Shown in pieces: positions 1 through 5,333 of a stretch of 5,333 nt of DNA. Each line of letters starts with the position of its first letter. Position 1 is the first letter of the stretch. The position numbers and the translations under genes are program-made. A model generated the notes under the pieces. The model saw only the letters and a program-made list of their open reading frames with translations. It was not told where the DNA came from and did not search any database. Source of the DNA: an uncultured Eubacteriales bacterium (lineage in GTDB: Bacteria; Bacillota; Clostridia; Oscillospirales; Oscillospiraceae); assembly GCA_900546075.1 (NCBI GenBank), contig URBH01000088.1, forward strand, positions 1-5,333, in the 5' to 3' direction.

Positions 1-40
1 CACCTTCGGTGACAGCTCTCCCAGAGGGAGAGCCAAGGGG
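1..40. repeat. Edge of a small GC-rich two-hairpin intergenic repeat (MITE/REP-like), truncated by the window start
   Basis: Two adjacent inverted repeats are visible. CACC/GGTG at 1-4 and 8-11 closes a TTC loop. GCTCTCCC (15-22) pairs perfectly with GGGAGAGC (26-33) around an AGA loop, followed by CCAAGGGG. There is no ORF here and no T-tract after the second stem, so it is a poor intrinsic terminator. From memory, closely similar strings (a TTCGG-type hairpin followed by a GCTCTCCC/GGGAGAGC hairpin and CCAAGG) occur in many copies between genes of gut Oscillospirales such as Faecalibacterium relatives. That identification is recollection, not a search. The left end lies outside the window, so full length, terminal repeats and target duplication cannot be judged. 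Confidence 0.55.
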
Positions 41-127
41 CTGTACCGATACGCTCCATTTACTGTTTTACGACCACCAAAGAACCAGTCTGTGCCGGTT
101 TTTGCACATAATCAAAATATAATGCCA

Positions 128-156
128 TTGAATCGGCAAAAAATCCGTGTTATAAT
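128..156 (+). promoter_or_regulatory. Sigma-A-type promoter for the MATE transporter gene
   Basis: The -35 element TTGAAT (128-133) is separated by exactly 17 nt from a perfect -10 hexamer TATAAT (151-156). A TG dinucleotide at 148-149, one base before the -10, makes it an extended -10. The spacer is A-rich. Transcription should start near 162-165, giving a leader of only about 20 nt before the TTG start at 185, with the ribosome binding site inside it. No operator-like inverted repeat overlaps the promoter, so there is no visible sign of a local repressor. Confidence 0.75.
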
Positions 157-171
157 ATAAAAAAAGCAGAA

Positions 172-177
172 AGAAGG
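172..177 (+). promoter_or_regulatory. Ribosome binding site supporting the TTG start of the MATE gene
   Basis: AGAAGG lies 7 nt before the TTG at 185 and is the only purine-rich stretch in the short leader downstream of the promoter. A competing GGAGG at 196-200 lies 14 nt before an in-frame ATG at 215, which is longer than ideal. The upstream TTG is therefore preferred, but not by a wide margin. Confidence 0.55.
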
Positions 178-184
178 CTATCTC

Positions 185-1525
185 TTGACCAATTCGGAGG
201 CGCATTACCAAAAAATGACGGAAACCCCGGTTTCCCGGCTGATTCTGAATCTCGGTATCCCTACCATTATTTCCATGCTCATCACCAGCATCTATAACAT
301 GGCGGACACCTACTTTGTCGGCACTCTGGGAGAAAGTGCTCAGGCCGCGACGGGCATTCTCTTCACCGTTCAGGCCATCATGCAGGGTCTGGCCTTCATG
401 CTCGGCCATGGCGCCGGCACCTACGTTTCCCGGGCGCTGGCGGACAAGAATACCGACGAGGCCACCATGTACGTCTCCACTTCCTTTTTCACCGGCATTG
501 GTCTGGGGGTGATAATCAGCGTGTCTGGCCTTTCGTTTCTCAAGCCGCTGGTACATTTTCTCGGCAGCACCGACACCATTGCCCCCTATGCCATGGACTA
601 TGGCTTCTGGGTATTTCTGGCAGCGCCAACGATCATCTGCTCCCTGATTCTCAACAACTGTCTGCGCTATGAGGGCAAGGCCTTTTATGCCATGTTCGGC
701 CTGACCGCCGGTGGTCTTCTGAACATTCTGGGGGACTACATTCTGGTCATGAAGCTGGGAATGGGCGTCTACGGTGCGGGACTTGCCACCGCCGCTTCCC
801 AGCTGGTGAGCTTTACAATTCTTCTGATCATGTACCTGAAAATGGCGCAAAGCACCATCCGCTTCCGCGCCGTCAGCCGGAAATTCAAGACCTATCTTTC
901 CATTTGCCGGGTGGGTCTGCCCTCCCTCATCCGTCAGGGGCTGACCTCCGTGACCATGGGGCTGCTGAACAACATGACAAAGCCCTTTGGTGACGCGGCC
1001 ATTGCCGCCATGAGCGTGGTCAACCGGTATTCCAATTTCCTGATCTGCGTCGGTCTCGGCATCGGCCAGGGCTTCCAGCCGGTGGCGGCCTTCAATTATC
1101 AGGCCAGAAAATATGACCGGGTGAAAGAGGGTCTGGTGTTCACCATGTGCTTCGGACTGGTCTTCATCGGCAGCTTTTCCGTTCTCAGCATGATCTGTGC
1201 CGAAGGCATCATCGGGATTTTCCAGAAAAGCGAGGCAGTCATTGCCATCGGCTCCACCGCGCTGCGGTATACGGTGATCGGAATGCTGTTTGTCCCCTTC
1301 TCCGTGCCGGTGAACATGCTTTATCAGAGCATCCAGCAGCCCACGATTTCCTCGGTTCTGTCCCTGATTCGTTCCGGCGCGGTCACCATTCCCATGCTGC
1401 TGATCGGGGTTCCCCTGCTGGGGCTGCCCGGAGTTCAGATCGCCCAGCCTACGGCGGACGTGCTGGCCGGAATCATCAGCATCCCGTTCATCGTCCGTTT
1501 CCTCAAGAAAACCCCCACAGAATAG
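185..1525 (+). CDS. MATE family efflux transporter (MepA-like), probable cation-coupled multidrug antiporter
   Basis: This is a 446-residue integral membrane protein, the usual MATE length (about 440-460). About twelve hydrophobic segments can be traced, roughly at residues 18-45, 53-75, 93-117, 138-160, 167-190, 194-218, 240-262, 270-297, 315-340, 352-377, 390-413 and 418-438, in two six-helix halves. Family signatures are SLxTSIYNMADTYFVG-like in helix 1 (residues 30-46) and GIGQGFQPVAAFNYQARKYDRVK at 292-314, the hallmark loop of the MepA-type clostridial MATE group. These proteins exchange Na+ or H+ for cationic drugs, dyes or metabolites across the cytoplasmic membrane; the substrate here cannot be read from sequence. 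TTG at 185 was chosen for its AGAAGG site. ATG at 215 (residue 11) is the alternative and would leave the fold intact. The gene is monocistronic between its own promoter and a terminator hairpin, convergent to engB. No frameshift or missing helix is seen. The family call is firm; the drug-efflux role is inferred. Confidence 0.93.
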   Translation: MTNSEAHYQKMTETPVSRLILNLGIPTIISMLITSIYNMADTYFVGTLGESAQAATGILFTVQAIMQGLAFMLGHGAGTYVSRALADKNTDEATMYVSTSFFTGIGLGVIISVSGLSFLKPLVHFLGSTDTIAPYAMDYGFWVFLAAPTIICSLILNNCLRYEGKAFYAMFGLTAGGLLNILGDYILVMKLGMGVYGAGLATAASQLVSFTILLIMYLKMAQSTIRFRAVSRKFKTYLSICRVGLPSLIRQGLTSVTMGLLNNMTKPFGDAAIAAMSVVNRYSNFLICVGLGIGQGFQPVAAFNYQARKYDRVKEGLVFTMCFGLVFIGSFSVLSMICAEGIIGIFQKSEAVIAIGSTALRYTVIGMLFVPFSVPVNMLYQSIQQPTISSVLSLIRSGAVTIPMLLIGVPLLGLPGVQIAQPTADVLAGIISIPFIVRFLKKTPTE

Positions 1526-1529
1526 CAAA

Positions 1530-1576
1530 ACGCAGGAGCGTCCACGATTGGTCGCTCCTGCGTCTTTTATTTTTTT
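1530..1576. terminator. Shared intrinsic terminator between convergent MATE and engB genes
   Basis: ACGCAGGAGCG (1530-1540) pairs perfectly with CGCTCCTGCGT (1553-1563), an 11-bp stem. Inside the 12-nt loop a further CCA/TGG (1542-1544, 1549-1551) can stack around CGAT after a T-T mismatch. Rightward, the stem is followed by CTTTTATTTTTTT (to 1576), a strong terminator for the MATE transcript. Its T-tract covers the stop codon and last lysine codons of engB. Leftward, the same stem is followed by only TTTTGC (complement of 1525-1530), so termination of the clpX-lon-engB transcript is plausible but weaker. The stem starts 4 nt after the MATE TAG. Confidence 0.85.
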
Positions 1577-2151
1577 ACAGCGGCAAGAATGTACTTCACC
1601 AGCTCGTCCCGGCCGTTCCCCTTCTCCGCGGAGAACGGAATCACCGGGCAGCTCTCCGGAAGCGCCAAATCCTCCCGGATGACCTTTATATTCGGTTCCA
1701 GCTCACTTTTTTTCAGCTTGTCCATCTTGTTGGCAACGACCACAAAGGGACACCCGGAATCTAAGAACCACCGCGCCATGGTGATATCGTTGTTGGTGGG
1801 CGGATGGCGGTAGTCCACAATCAGCACGCCCAGATCAATGCGGTTTGCCGCGAAATAGTCCTCCATCAGCCGCCCCCAGCGTTCCTTCTCGCCGGCGGAA
1901 ACCTTTGCAAAGCCGTATCCGGGCAAGTCAACCAGATAGCAGACGCCGTCCAGGGTGAAGTAATTCACATGGACGGTTTTTCCCGGCTTGTCTCCCACCC
2001 GCGCAAAGTTTTTCCGCTGCAAAAGGCGGTTGATCACCGAGGATTTTCCCACGTTGGACTTCCCGGCAAAGGCAATTTCCGGAAGCCGTTTTGTGGGAAA
2101 ATTCTCCTTGGATGCGGCGGAAATCAGAAATTCCACATTCTGAAAGTTCAC
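1567..2151 (-). CDS. engB: Ribosome biogenesis GTP-binding protein EngB (YsxC/YihA), complete, GTG start
   Basis: This is a 194-residue TRAFAC-class GTPase of the EngB family, the typical family length. EngB proteins act late in assembly of the 50S ribosomal subunit in the cytoplasm and are essential in several bacteria. All G motifs are present: G1 GKSNVGKS at residues 30-37; the G2 threonine T59 in PGKT; G3 DLPG at 75-78; a DYRHPPT segment at 112-118 characteristic of the family; G4 NKMD at 141-144; and G5 SAEKG at 174-178. The N-terminal VEFLISAAS and the LPEIAFAG strand also match the family. The GTG at 2151 was chosen because GGAGGAA sits 7 nt upstream and the protein then begins where EngB proteins normally do. 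The longer reading from ATG at 2205 would add 18 residues encoded inside lon. The gene starts 13 nt after the lon stop, so it is very probably co-transcribed with lon. The C-terminus ends in Lys-Lys codons within the A/T tract of the convergent terminator. Confidence 0.97.
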   Translation of the reverse strand: MNFQNVEFLISAASKENFPTKRLPEIAFAGKSNVGKSSVINRLLQRKNFARVGDKPGKTVHVNYFTLDGVCYLVDLPGYGFAKVSAGEKERWGRLMEDYFAANRIDLGVLIVDYRHPPTNNDITMARWFLDSGCPFVVVANKMDKLKKSELEPNIKVIREDLALPESCPVIPFSAEKGNGRDELVKYILAAVKK

Positions 2152-2156
2152 AATTC

Positions 2157-2163
2157 TTCCTCC
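2157..2163 (-). promoter_or_regulatory. Ribosome binding site of engB
   Basis: On the minus strand GGAGGAA lies entirely in the 13-nt gap between the lon TAA and the engB GTG, 7 nt from that codon. This near-consensus anti-16S match decides the GTG start over the upstream ATG at 2205. The tight spacing suggests that ribosomes finishing lon could re-initiate on engB. Confidence 0.85.
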
Positions 2164-2164
2164 G

Positions 2165-4567
2165 TTACTGGCGCAGACCGGGCTTTTGCACCCTGGTGCG
2201 CACATCCCCGGGAAGCTCCGTCAGAATGGTGGGGCTGACCTCAGTGGGCCGGTTCAACGCGGCGGAAAGCACCGTGTCCATGGTCTGTGCGCTGATGAAA
2301 TTCAGCTGACGCCGGACGGTCTGGTCGATTTCCTCCAAATCCCGCTCGTTGTCCTTGGGGATAATGACGGTGCGCACGCCGTGGCGCAGAGCCGCCATGG
2401 TCTTTTCCCGCAGTCCGCCGATGCGCATAACCCGTCCCCGAAGGGAAATTTCGCCGGTCATAGCGATATCCCGCCGCACGCTGACCCCCGTCAGAGCGGA
2501 GACAATGGCCGTGCAGACGGTGACGCCCGCCGAGGGGCCGTCCTTGGGAACCGCCCCCTCCGGGAAATGAACGTGAATGTCCTTGGTCTTGTAGAAATCC
2601 GGAGCAACCCCCAGCTTCTGGGCGTTGGCGCGGATGTAGCTCAGCGCCGCATGGGCGGATTCCTTCATCACATCGCCTAAGTTTCCGGTCAGCTCCAGCT
2701 TGCCGGAGCCGTCCATGACGTTGACCTCTACTTCCAGTGTTTCACCGCCGACGCTTGTCCAGGCAAGCCCCGTGACCAGCCCCACCTGATCGGTGCAGGG
2801 CAGCCGGTCGGGCAGGAATTTGCGGACACCCAGATAGTTTTCCAGATTGCTGCCGGTGACGGTGATCTTCTTCGGGGCTTCCTGAGAAAGAATCTCCATA
2901 TCCGCCTTTCGGCAGATCTCGCCGAAGCAGCGCTCCAGATTCCGCACGCCGGATTCCCGGGTGTAGCAGGAGATCGTCTCCCGGATGGCGTCGTCGGTGA
3001 TGCGAAGCTGCGCCTTTTTCAGGCCGTGCTTTTTCAGCTGCTTGGGAATCAGGTGATTCTTGGCGATCATGAACTTTTCTTCATCCGTGTAGGAGCCAAG
3101 CTCGATGATCTCCATACGGTCCAGCAGCGGCCGGGGCACGGTGTCCAGGGTGTTTGCCGTGGTGATAAACAGCACGTCGGACAGGTCAAAGGGGATTTCC
3201 AGGTAATGGTCACGATAGTCGTGATTCTGCTCCGCGTCCAGCACTTCCAGAAGGGCGGCGCTGGGGTCGCCGCGGTAATCGGAACCCAATTTGTCGATCT
3301 CGTCCAGCAGCAGCACGGGATTGCAGCTGCCTGCCTGGGTCATGGCGGTCATGATACGACCGGGCATCGCGCCGACGTAGGTCTTCCGGTGTCCCCGGAT
3401 ATCCGCCTCGTCGTGAATGCCGCCCAGGGAAATTCGCGCCATTTTCCGGTTCAGACTCCGGGCGATGGAATAGGAAATGGAGGTCTTGCCCACGCCGGGA
3501 GGCCCCACCAGGCACAGAATCTGGGGCGGCATCTGGGGCGCCATTTCCCGGACGGCGATGGTTTCTAAGATTCGCTCCTTCACCTTTTCCAGTCCGAAAT
3601 GGTCATGCTCCAGAATTTTCCGGGCCGCGGCCACGTCCACCCGCTCCCTGGTCTTGACGTTCCAGGGCAGCTCCAGCACGGTGTCCAGATAATTCCGCAG
3701 CACCGCTCCTTCAGAAGAACCGAAGGGCTGCTTTTTCAGCCGCTCCACGTCCTTCAGGAGCTTCTTCTCCGTATCCTCTTCCAGGTGGAGATTCTGAATG
3801 CTCTGGGCATAGGTGTCAAATTCGTCCTCGTCGTCCTCTTCCCCCAGCTCCTCCCGGATGGCCTTTATCTGTTCGCGCAGGAAGTAATCCTTCTGGTTCT
3901 GGTCAATGGCGGCGCGGGTCTTCTCCTGGATATCCCCTTCCAGCCGGAGCATCTCCACCTCCCGGCGCAGAAGCTGGACGGCGGTCTCCAACCGGCGGAC
4001 GCTGTTCAGCTGGCAAAGCATTTTCGCCTTGTCCGGGAAGTCGATGCCGGAATTCTGGGCGATGGAGTCGGCAATGAAGCCGCTGCTCTCGCTGGCCAGC
4101 ATCCGCAGCTGAACGGTCTGAGCGGGATGCTCACACAGCTCCAGATACACGCCGTACAGGGAATTGGCCTCCCGGCGCAGGGCGCGGGCGCGAATGGTGT
4201 CCGCCGGTTCCTCCACGCTCGCCGACTCCACAATGCCGGAAAGATACGGCTCGCTCTGGAAAAGCTCGGTGATCCTGCCCCGGCTGATGCCGGTGACCAG
4301 AATCCGCAGATTCTCCCCCTGGGTTTTCAGTACCTGCTTGACCTTGGCAATGCAGCCGACAGCATACAGGTCTTTCAGCGTCGGGTCGTCCACCAGCAAA
4401 TCCTTCTGGGGAATCAGCAGCAAATTCTGGTCGCCCTGCATGGCCGCTTCCAGCGCCTTAATGGACTTACCGCGGCCGACTTCAAAATGAACGGTCTGTT
4501 CGGGGAAAACGCACAGTCCCCGCAACGCAAGGATGGGCATTTTCCCTGCAAAAATGGTTTCAGTCAA
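2165..4567 (-). CDS. lon: ATP-dependent protease Lon (LonA type, S16 family), complete, TTG start
   Basis: This is an 800-residue cytosolic AAA+ protease that degrades misfolded and regulatory proteins, probably as a hexamer, slightly longer than E. coli Lon (784). The N-terminal substrate-binding domain spans about 9-200 (opening PILALRGLCVFPEQ). A long helical/coiled segment spans about 185-275 and includes the acidic GEEDDEDEF stretch. The AAA+ module spans about 310-590: Walker A GPPGVGKT 355-362, Walker B VLLLDEID 418-425, sensor-1 N472 in ITTAN, R484 in the arginine-finger region, and sensor-2 R542 in SGVRNLER. The protease domain spans about 595-775, with catalytic Ser679 in PKDGPSAG and Lys722 in GGLREKT, so the Ser-Lys dyad is intact. 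A short tail (about 772-800) follows. The TTG start is backed by AAGGAGGG 8 nt upstream; the next in-frame ATG is residue 10. No CtsR- or CIRCE-type heat-shock operator is seen just upstream, but a terminator hairpin is. It lies between clpX and engB on the same strand. A membrane-anchored LonB is ruled out by the large N-domain and absence of membrane segments. Confidence 0.98.
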   Translation of the reverse strand: MTETIFAGKMPILALRGLCVFPEQTVHFEVGRGKSIKALEAAMQGDQNLLLIPQKDLLVDDPTLKDLYAVGCIAKVKQVLKTQGENLRILVTGISRGRITELFQSEPYLSGIVESASVEEPADTIRARALRREANSLYGVYLELCEHPAQTVQLRMLASESSGFIADSIAQNSGIDFPDKAKMLCQLNSVRRLETAVQLLRREVEMLRLEGDIQEKTRAAIDQNQKDYFLREQIKAIREELGEEDDEDEFDTYAQSIQNLHLEEDTEKKLLKDVERLKKQPFGSSEGAVLRNYLDTVLELPWNVKTRERVDVAAARKILEHDHFGLEKVKERILETIAVREMAPQMPPQILCLVGPPGVGKTSISYSIARSLNRKMARISLGGIHDEADIRGHRKTYVGAMPGRIMTAMTQAGSCNPVLLLDEIDKLGSDYRGDPSAALLEVLDAEQNHDYRDHYLEIPFDLSDVLFITTANTLDTVPRPLLDRMEIIELGSYTDEEKFMIAKNHLIPKQLKKHGLKKAQLRITDDAIRETISCYTRESGVRNLERCFGEICRKADMEILSQEAPKKITVTGSNLENYLGVRKFLPDRLPCTDQVGLVTGLAWTSVGGETLEVEVNVMDGSGKLELTGNLGDVMKESAHAALSYIRANAQKLGVAPDFYKTKDIHVHFPEGAVPKDGPSAGVTVCTAIVSALTGVSVRRDIAMTGEISLRGRVMRIGGLREKTMAALRHGVRTVIIPKDNERDLEEIDQTVRRQLNFISAQTMDTVLSAALNRPTEVSPTILTELPGDVRTRVQKPGLRQ

Positions 4568-4574
4568 AGTTCTT

Positions 4575-4582
4575 CCCTCCTT
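4575..4582 (-). promoter_or_regulatory. Ribosome binding site of lon
   Basis: On the minus strand AAGGAGGG is a near-perfect Shine-Dalgarno sequence, with 7-8 nt between its GGAGG core and the TTG at 4567. It is what fixes the unusual lon start. It begins only 4 nt after the T-tract of the preceding terminator. It is complementary, with one mismatch, to the CCCCC-U-rich 3' arm of that terminator, so the two could form an alternative hairpin. Confidence 0.85.
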
Positions 4583-4586
4583 TTTG

Positions 4587-4615
4587 AAAAAAGGGGGTAG
4601 AAAAACTACCCCCTT
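4587..4615 (-). terminator. Intrinsic terminator (possible attenuator) between clpX and lon
   Basis: Read on the minus strand, AAGGGGGTAG (4615-4606) and CTACCCCCTT (4600-4591) form a perfect 10-bp stem with a TTTTT loop. A run of six T (4592-4587) starts inside the last two stem pairs, followed by C. The opposite strand lacks a T-tract after the stem, so the signal is directional for the clpX transcript. It lies 15 nt past the clpX stop and immediately before the lon ribosome binding site, leaving no space for a promoter downstream of it. It may be a simple clpX terminator that allows partial read-through, or a regulated attenuator for lon-engB. Confidence 0.85.
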
Positions 4616-4630
4616 GGAAGAATAGAGATA

Positions 4631-5333
4631 TTATTTGCGCCCGGAGATTTTTTCCCGGGGATGGGCGGTGTCCCTCACGATGCCGGGGTCGGCGCCCTCG
4701 ACGGCTTCGGGGGTGATGATGATCTTCTGAATGGACAGATCGGAGGGGATCAGGAACATGATCTTTGTCATGATCTTCTCCATGATCGCCCGGAGTCCTC
4801 TCGCGCCGATCTGACGGTCAAGCGCCTTCTGGGCAATGGCCTGAAGGGCTTCCGGCTGAATTTCCAGCGCCACGCCGTCCATTTCCAGCAGTTTCTGATA
4901 CTGCTTCGTCAGGGCGTTTTTCGGCTCCACAAGAATCCGAACCAGATCGTCCCGGGACAGGCTGCGAAGCGTAGTAATCACCGGCATACGTCCCACAAGC
5001 TCGGGGATAATTCCGAATTTCAACAGATCATGGGGTTCCACCTGGGTGAACAATGTACCCACATCCCGCTTGCTCTTGCTCTGTACGGGGGAATCAAAGC
5101 CGATGGCGCTCTTGTCGGTGCGCTTTTCGATGATCTTGTCCAGACCGTCAAACGCGCCGCCGCAGATAAAGAGGATGTTGGTGGTGTCCACCTGAATCAT
5201 TTCCTGCTGGGGATGCTTGCGGCCGCCCTGGGGCGGAACATTGGCAACGGTGCCTTCCAGAATTTTCAGAAGCGCCTGCTGCACGCCTTCGCCGGAAACG
5301 TCCCGGGTGATGGAGGTGTTCTCGCTCTTACGG
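4631..5333 (-). CDS. clpX: ATP-dependent Clp protease ATP-binding subunit ClpX, 3' part (5' end beyond the window)
   Basis: The visible 233 residues (first full codon at 5332) are the C-terminal 55% or so of a protein usually about 420 residues long. ClpX is the AAA+ unfoldase that recognises tagged substrates and feeds them to ClpP in the cytoplasm. Visible motifs are the RKSENTSITRDVSGEGVQQ region at residues 1-19, just after where Walker B should lie; the pore RKH loop (38-40, in GGRKHPQQ); DTTNILFICGGAFDGL at about 49-64; the ClpP-docking IGF loop at 77-79; an arginine-finger candidate, R115 in PELVGRMPV; and sensor-2 GARGLR at 176-181. The IGF tripeptide implies a working ClpP partner, which in most Firmicutes is encoded just upstream (outside this window). 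The zinc-binding domain and Walker A and B are not in view. The reading frame is open to the window edge; the GTG at 5284 is an internal valine, not a start. The stop is TAA at 4631-4633. Confidence 0.97.
   Translation of the reverse strand, partial: RKSENTSITRDVSGEGVQQALLKILEGTVANVPPQGGRKHPQQEMIQVDTTNILFICGGAFDGLDKIIEKRTDKSAIGFDSPVQSKSKRDVGTLFTQVEPHDLLKFGIIPELVGRMPVITTLRSLSRDDLVRILVEPKNALTKQYQKLLEMDGVALEIQPEALQAIAQKALDRQIGARGLRAIMEKIMTKIMFLIPSDLSIQKIIITPEAVEGADPGIVRDTAHPREKISGRK

Noticed and set aside
118..123. A first TATAAT as a second promoter for the MATE gene
   Set aside because: There is no -35-like hexamer at 15-19 nt upstream and no TG extension. By contrast the TATAAT at 151 has both, so only the latter is annotated.
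68..1528. Long minus-strand open frame (486 codons) covering the whole MATE gene
   Set aside because: It is antisense to a clear twelve-helix MATE transporter. Its translation is rich in His, Gly, Asp and Gln, with no recognisable domain, as expected for the complement of a GC-rich membrane-protein gene.
1147..1764. Plus-strand frame of 205 codons crossing the MATE end, the terminator and part of engB
   Set aside because: It is out of frame with MATE, antisense to engB, and passes straight through the shared terminator. No domain is recognisable.
2149..2205. Longer engB starting at ATG 2205, overlapping lon by 41 nt
   Set aside because: The extra 18 residues are not family-like and are encoded by lon's C-terminal codons. 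GTG 2151 has a near-perfect ribosome binding site 7 nt upstream and gives the usual EngB N-terminus.
3599..4600. Plus-strand open frame of 333 codons opposite the 5' half of lon
   Set aside because: It is a shadow of lon on the opposite strand, without a family signature, and runs through the terminator hairpin. The other plus-strand frames within 1800-4500 are equally shadows of engB and lon.
4568..4630. Search for heat-shock operators (CtsR direct repeats, CIRCE) or a LexA-type box in front of lon
   Set aside because: Only the terminator stem and the Shine-Dalgarno are present. No GGTCAAA direct repeat, CIRCE inverted repeat or GAAC-N4-GTTC box can be seen in the gap.
5282..5284. Apparent start of a 217-residue protein at 5284
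   Set aside because: This GTG is the internal Val of the conserved ClpX SGEGVQQALL segment. The frame stays open and ClpX-like to the window edge, so the gene is cut by the window rather than truncated.
1..5333. tRNA/rRNA genes, CRISPR arrays, transposases, toxin-antitoxin or phage-defence genes
   Set aside because: None is visible on either strand. Apart from the left 184 bases and the 41- and 63-nt gaps, the window is fully accounted for by four housekeeping or transport genes.

Overview
The window looks like chromosomal DNA of a moderately GC-rich Gram-positive anaerobe of the class Clostridia, most likely a gut Oscillospirales/Oscillospiraceae-type bacterium. Three things suggest this: the gene order clpX-lon-engB (ysxC), which is common in Firmicutes; purine-rich GGAGG ribosome binding sites with non-ATG starts; and a short GC-rich inverted-repeat element at the left edge, of a type I recall as scattered through gut Oscillospirales genomes. 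The taxonomic call is inference, since no rRNA or marker search was possible.

Layout. Positions 1-40 hold the end of a small two-hairpin intergenic repeat. Positions 41-184 are an AT-richer leader with one convincing extended -10 sigma-A-type promoter (128-156). It drives a rightward MATE-family multidrug/cation antiporter gene (185-1525, TTG start). That gene ends at a perfect 11-bp hairpin (1530-1563). The hairpin is shared with the convergent operon arriving from the right, and its rightward T-tract runs into the last codons of engB.

The rest of the window is leftward (minus strand). First comes the 3' 55% or so of clpX (running off the right edge, stop at 4631). Next is a 63-nt gap containing a strong minus-strand intrinsic terminator (4615-4587). 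Then come lon (4567-2165, TTG start) and, 13 nt later, engB/ysxC (2151-1567, GTG start). ClpX (unfoldase of ClpXP) and Lon are the two main ATP-dependent cytosolic proteolysis systems, and EngB is an essential GTPase for 50S ribosome assembly. This is therefore a housekeeping proteostasis/ribosome-biogenesis cluster. The MATE gene is a separate, convergently oriented transcription unit with no evident functional link.

No mobile element, CRISPR array, RNA gene or novel enzymatic system is visible. The most interesting signal is regulatory. An intrinsic terminator sits directly in front of the lon ribosome binding site with no room for a promoter between them. Its 3' arm is also complementary to the lon Shine-Dalgarno sequence, so lon/engB expression may depend on read-through or on a mutually exclusive RNA fold.
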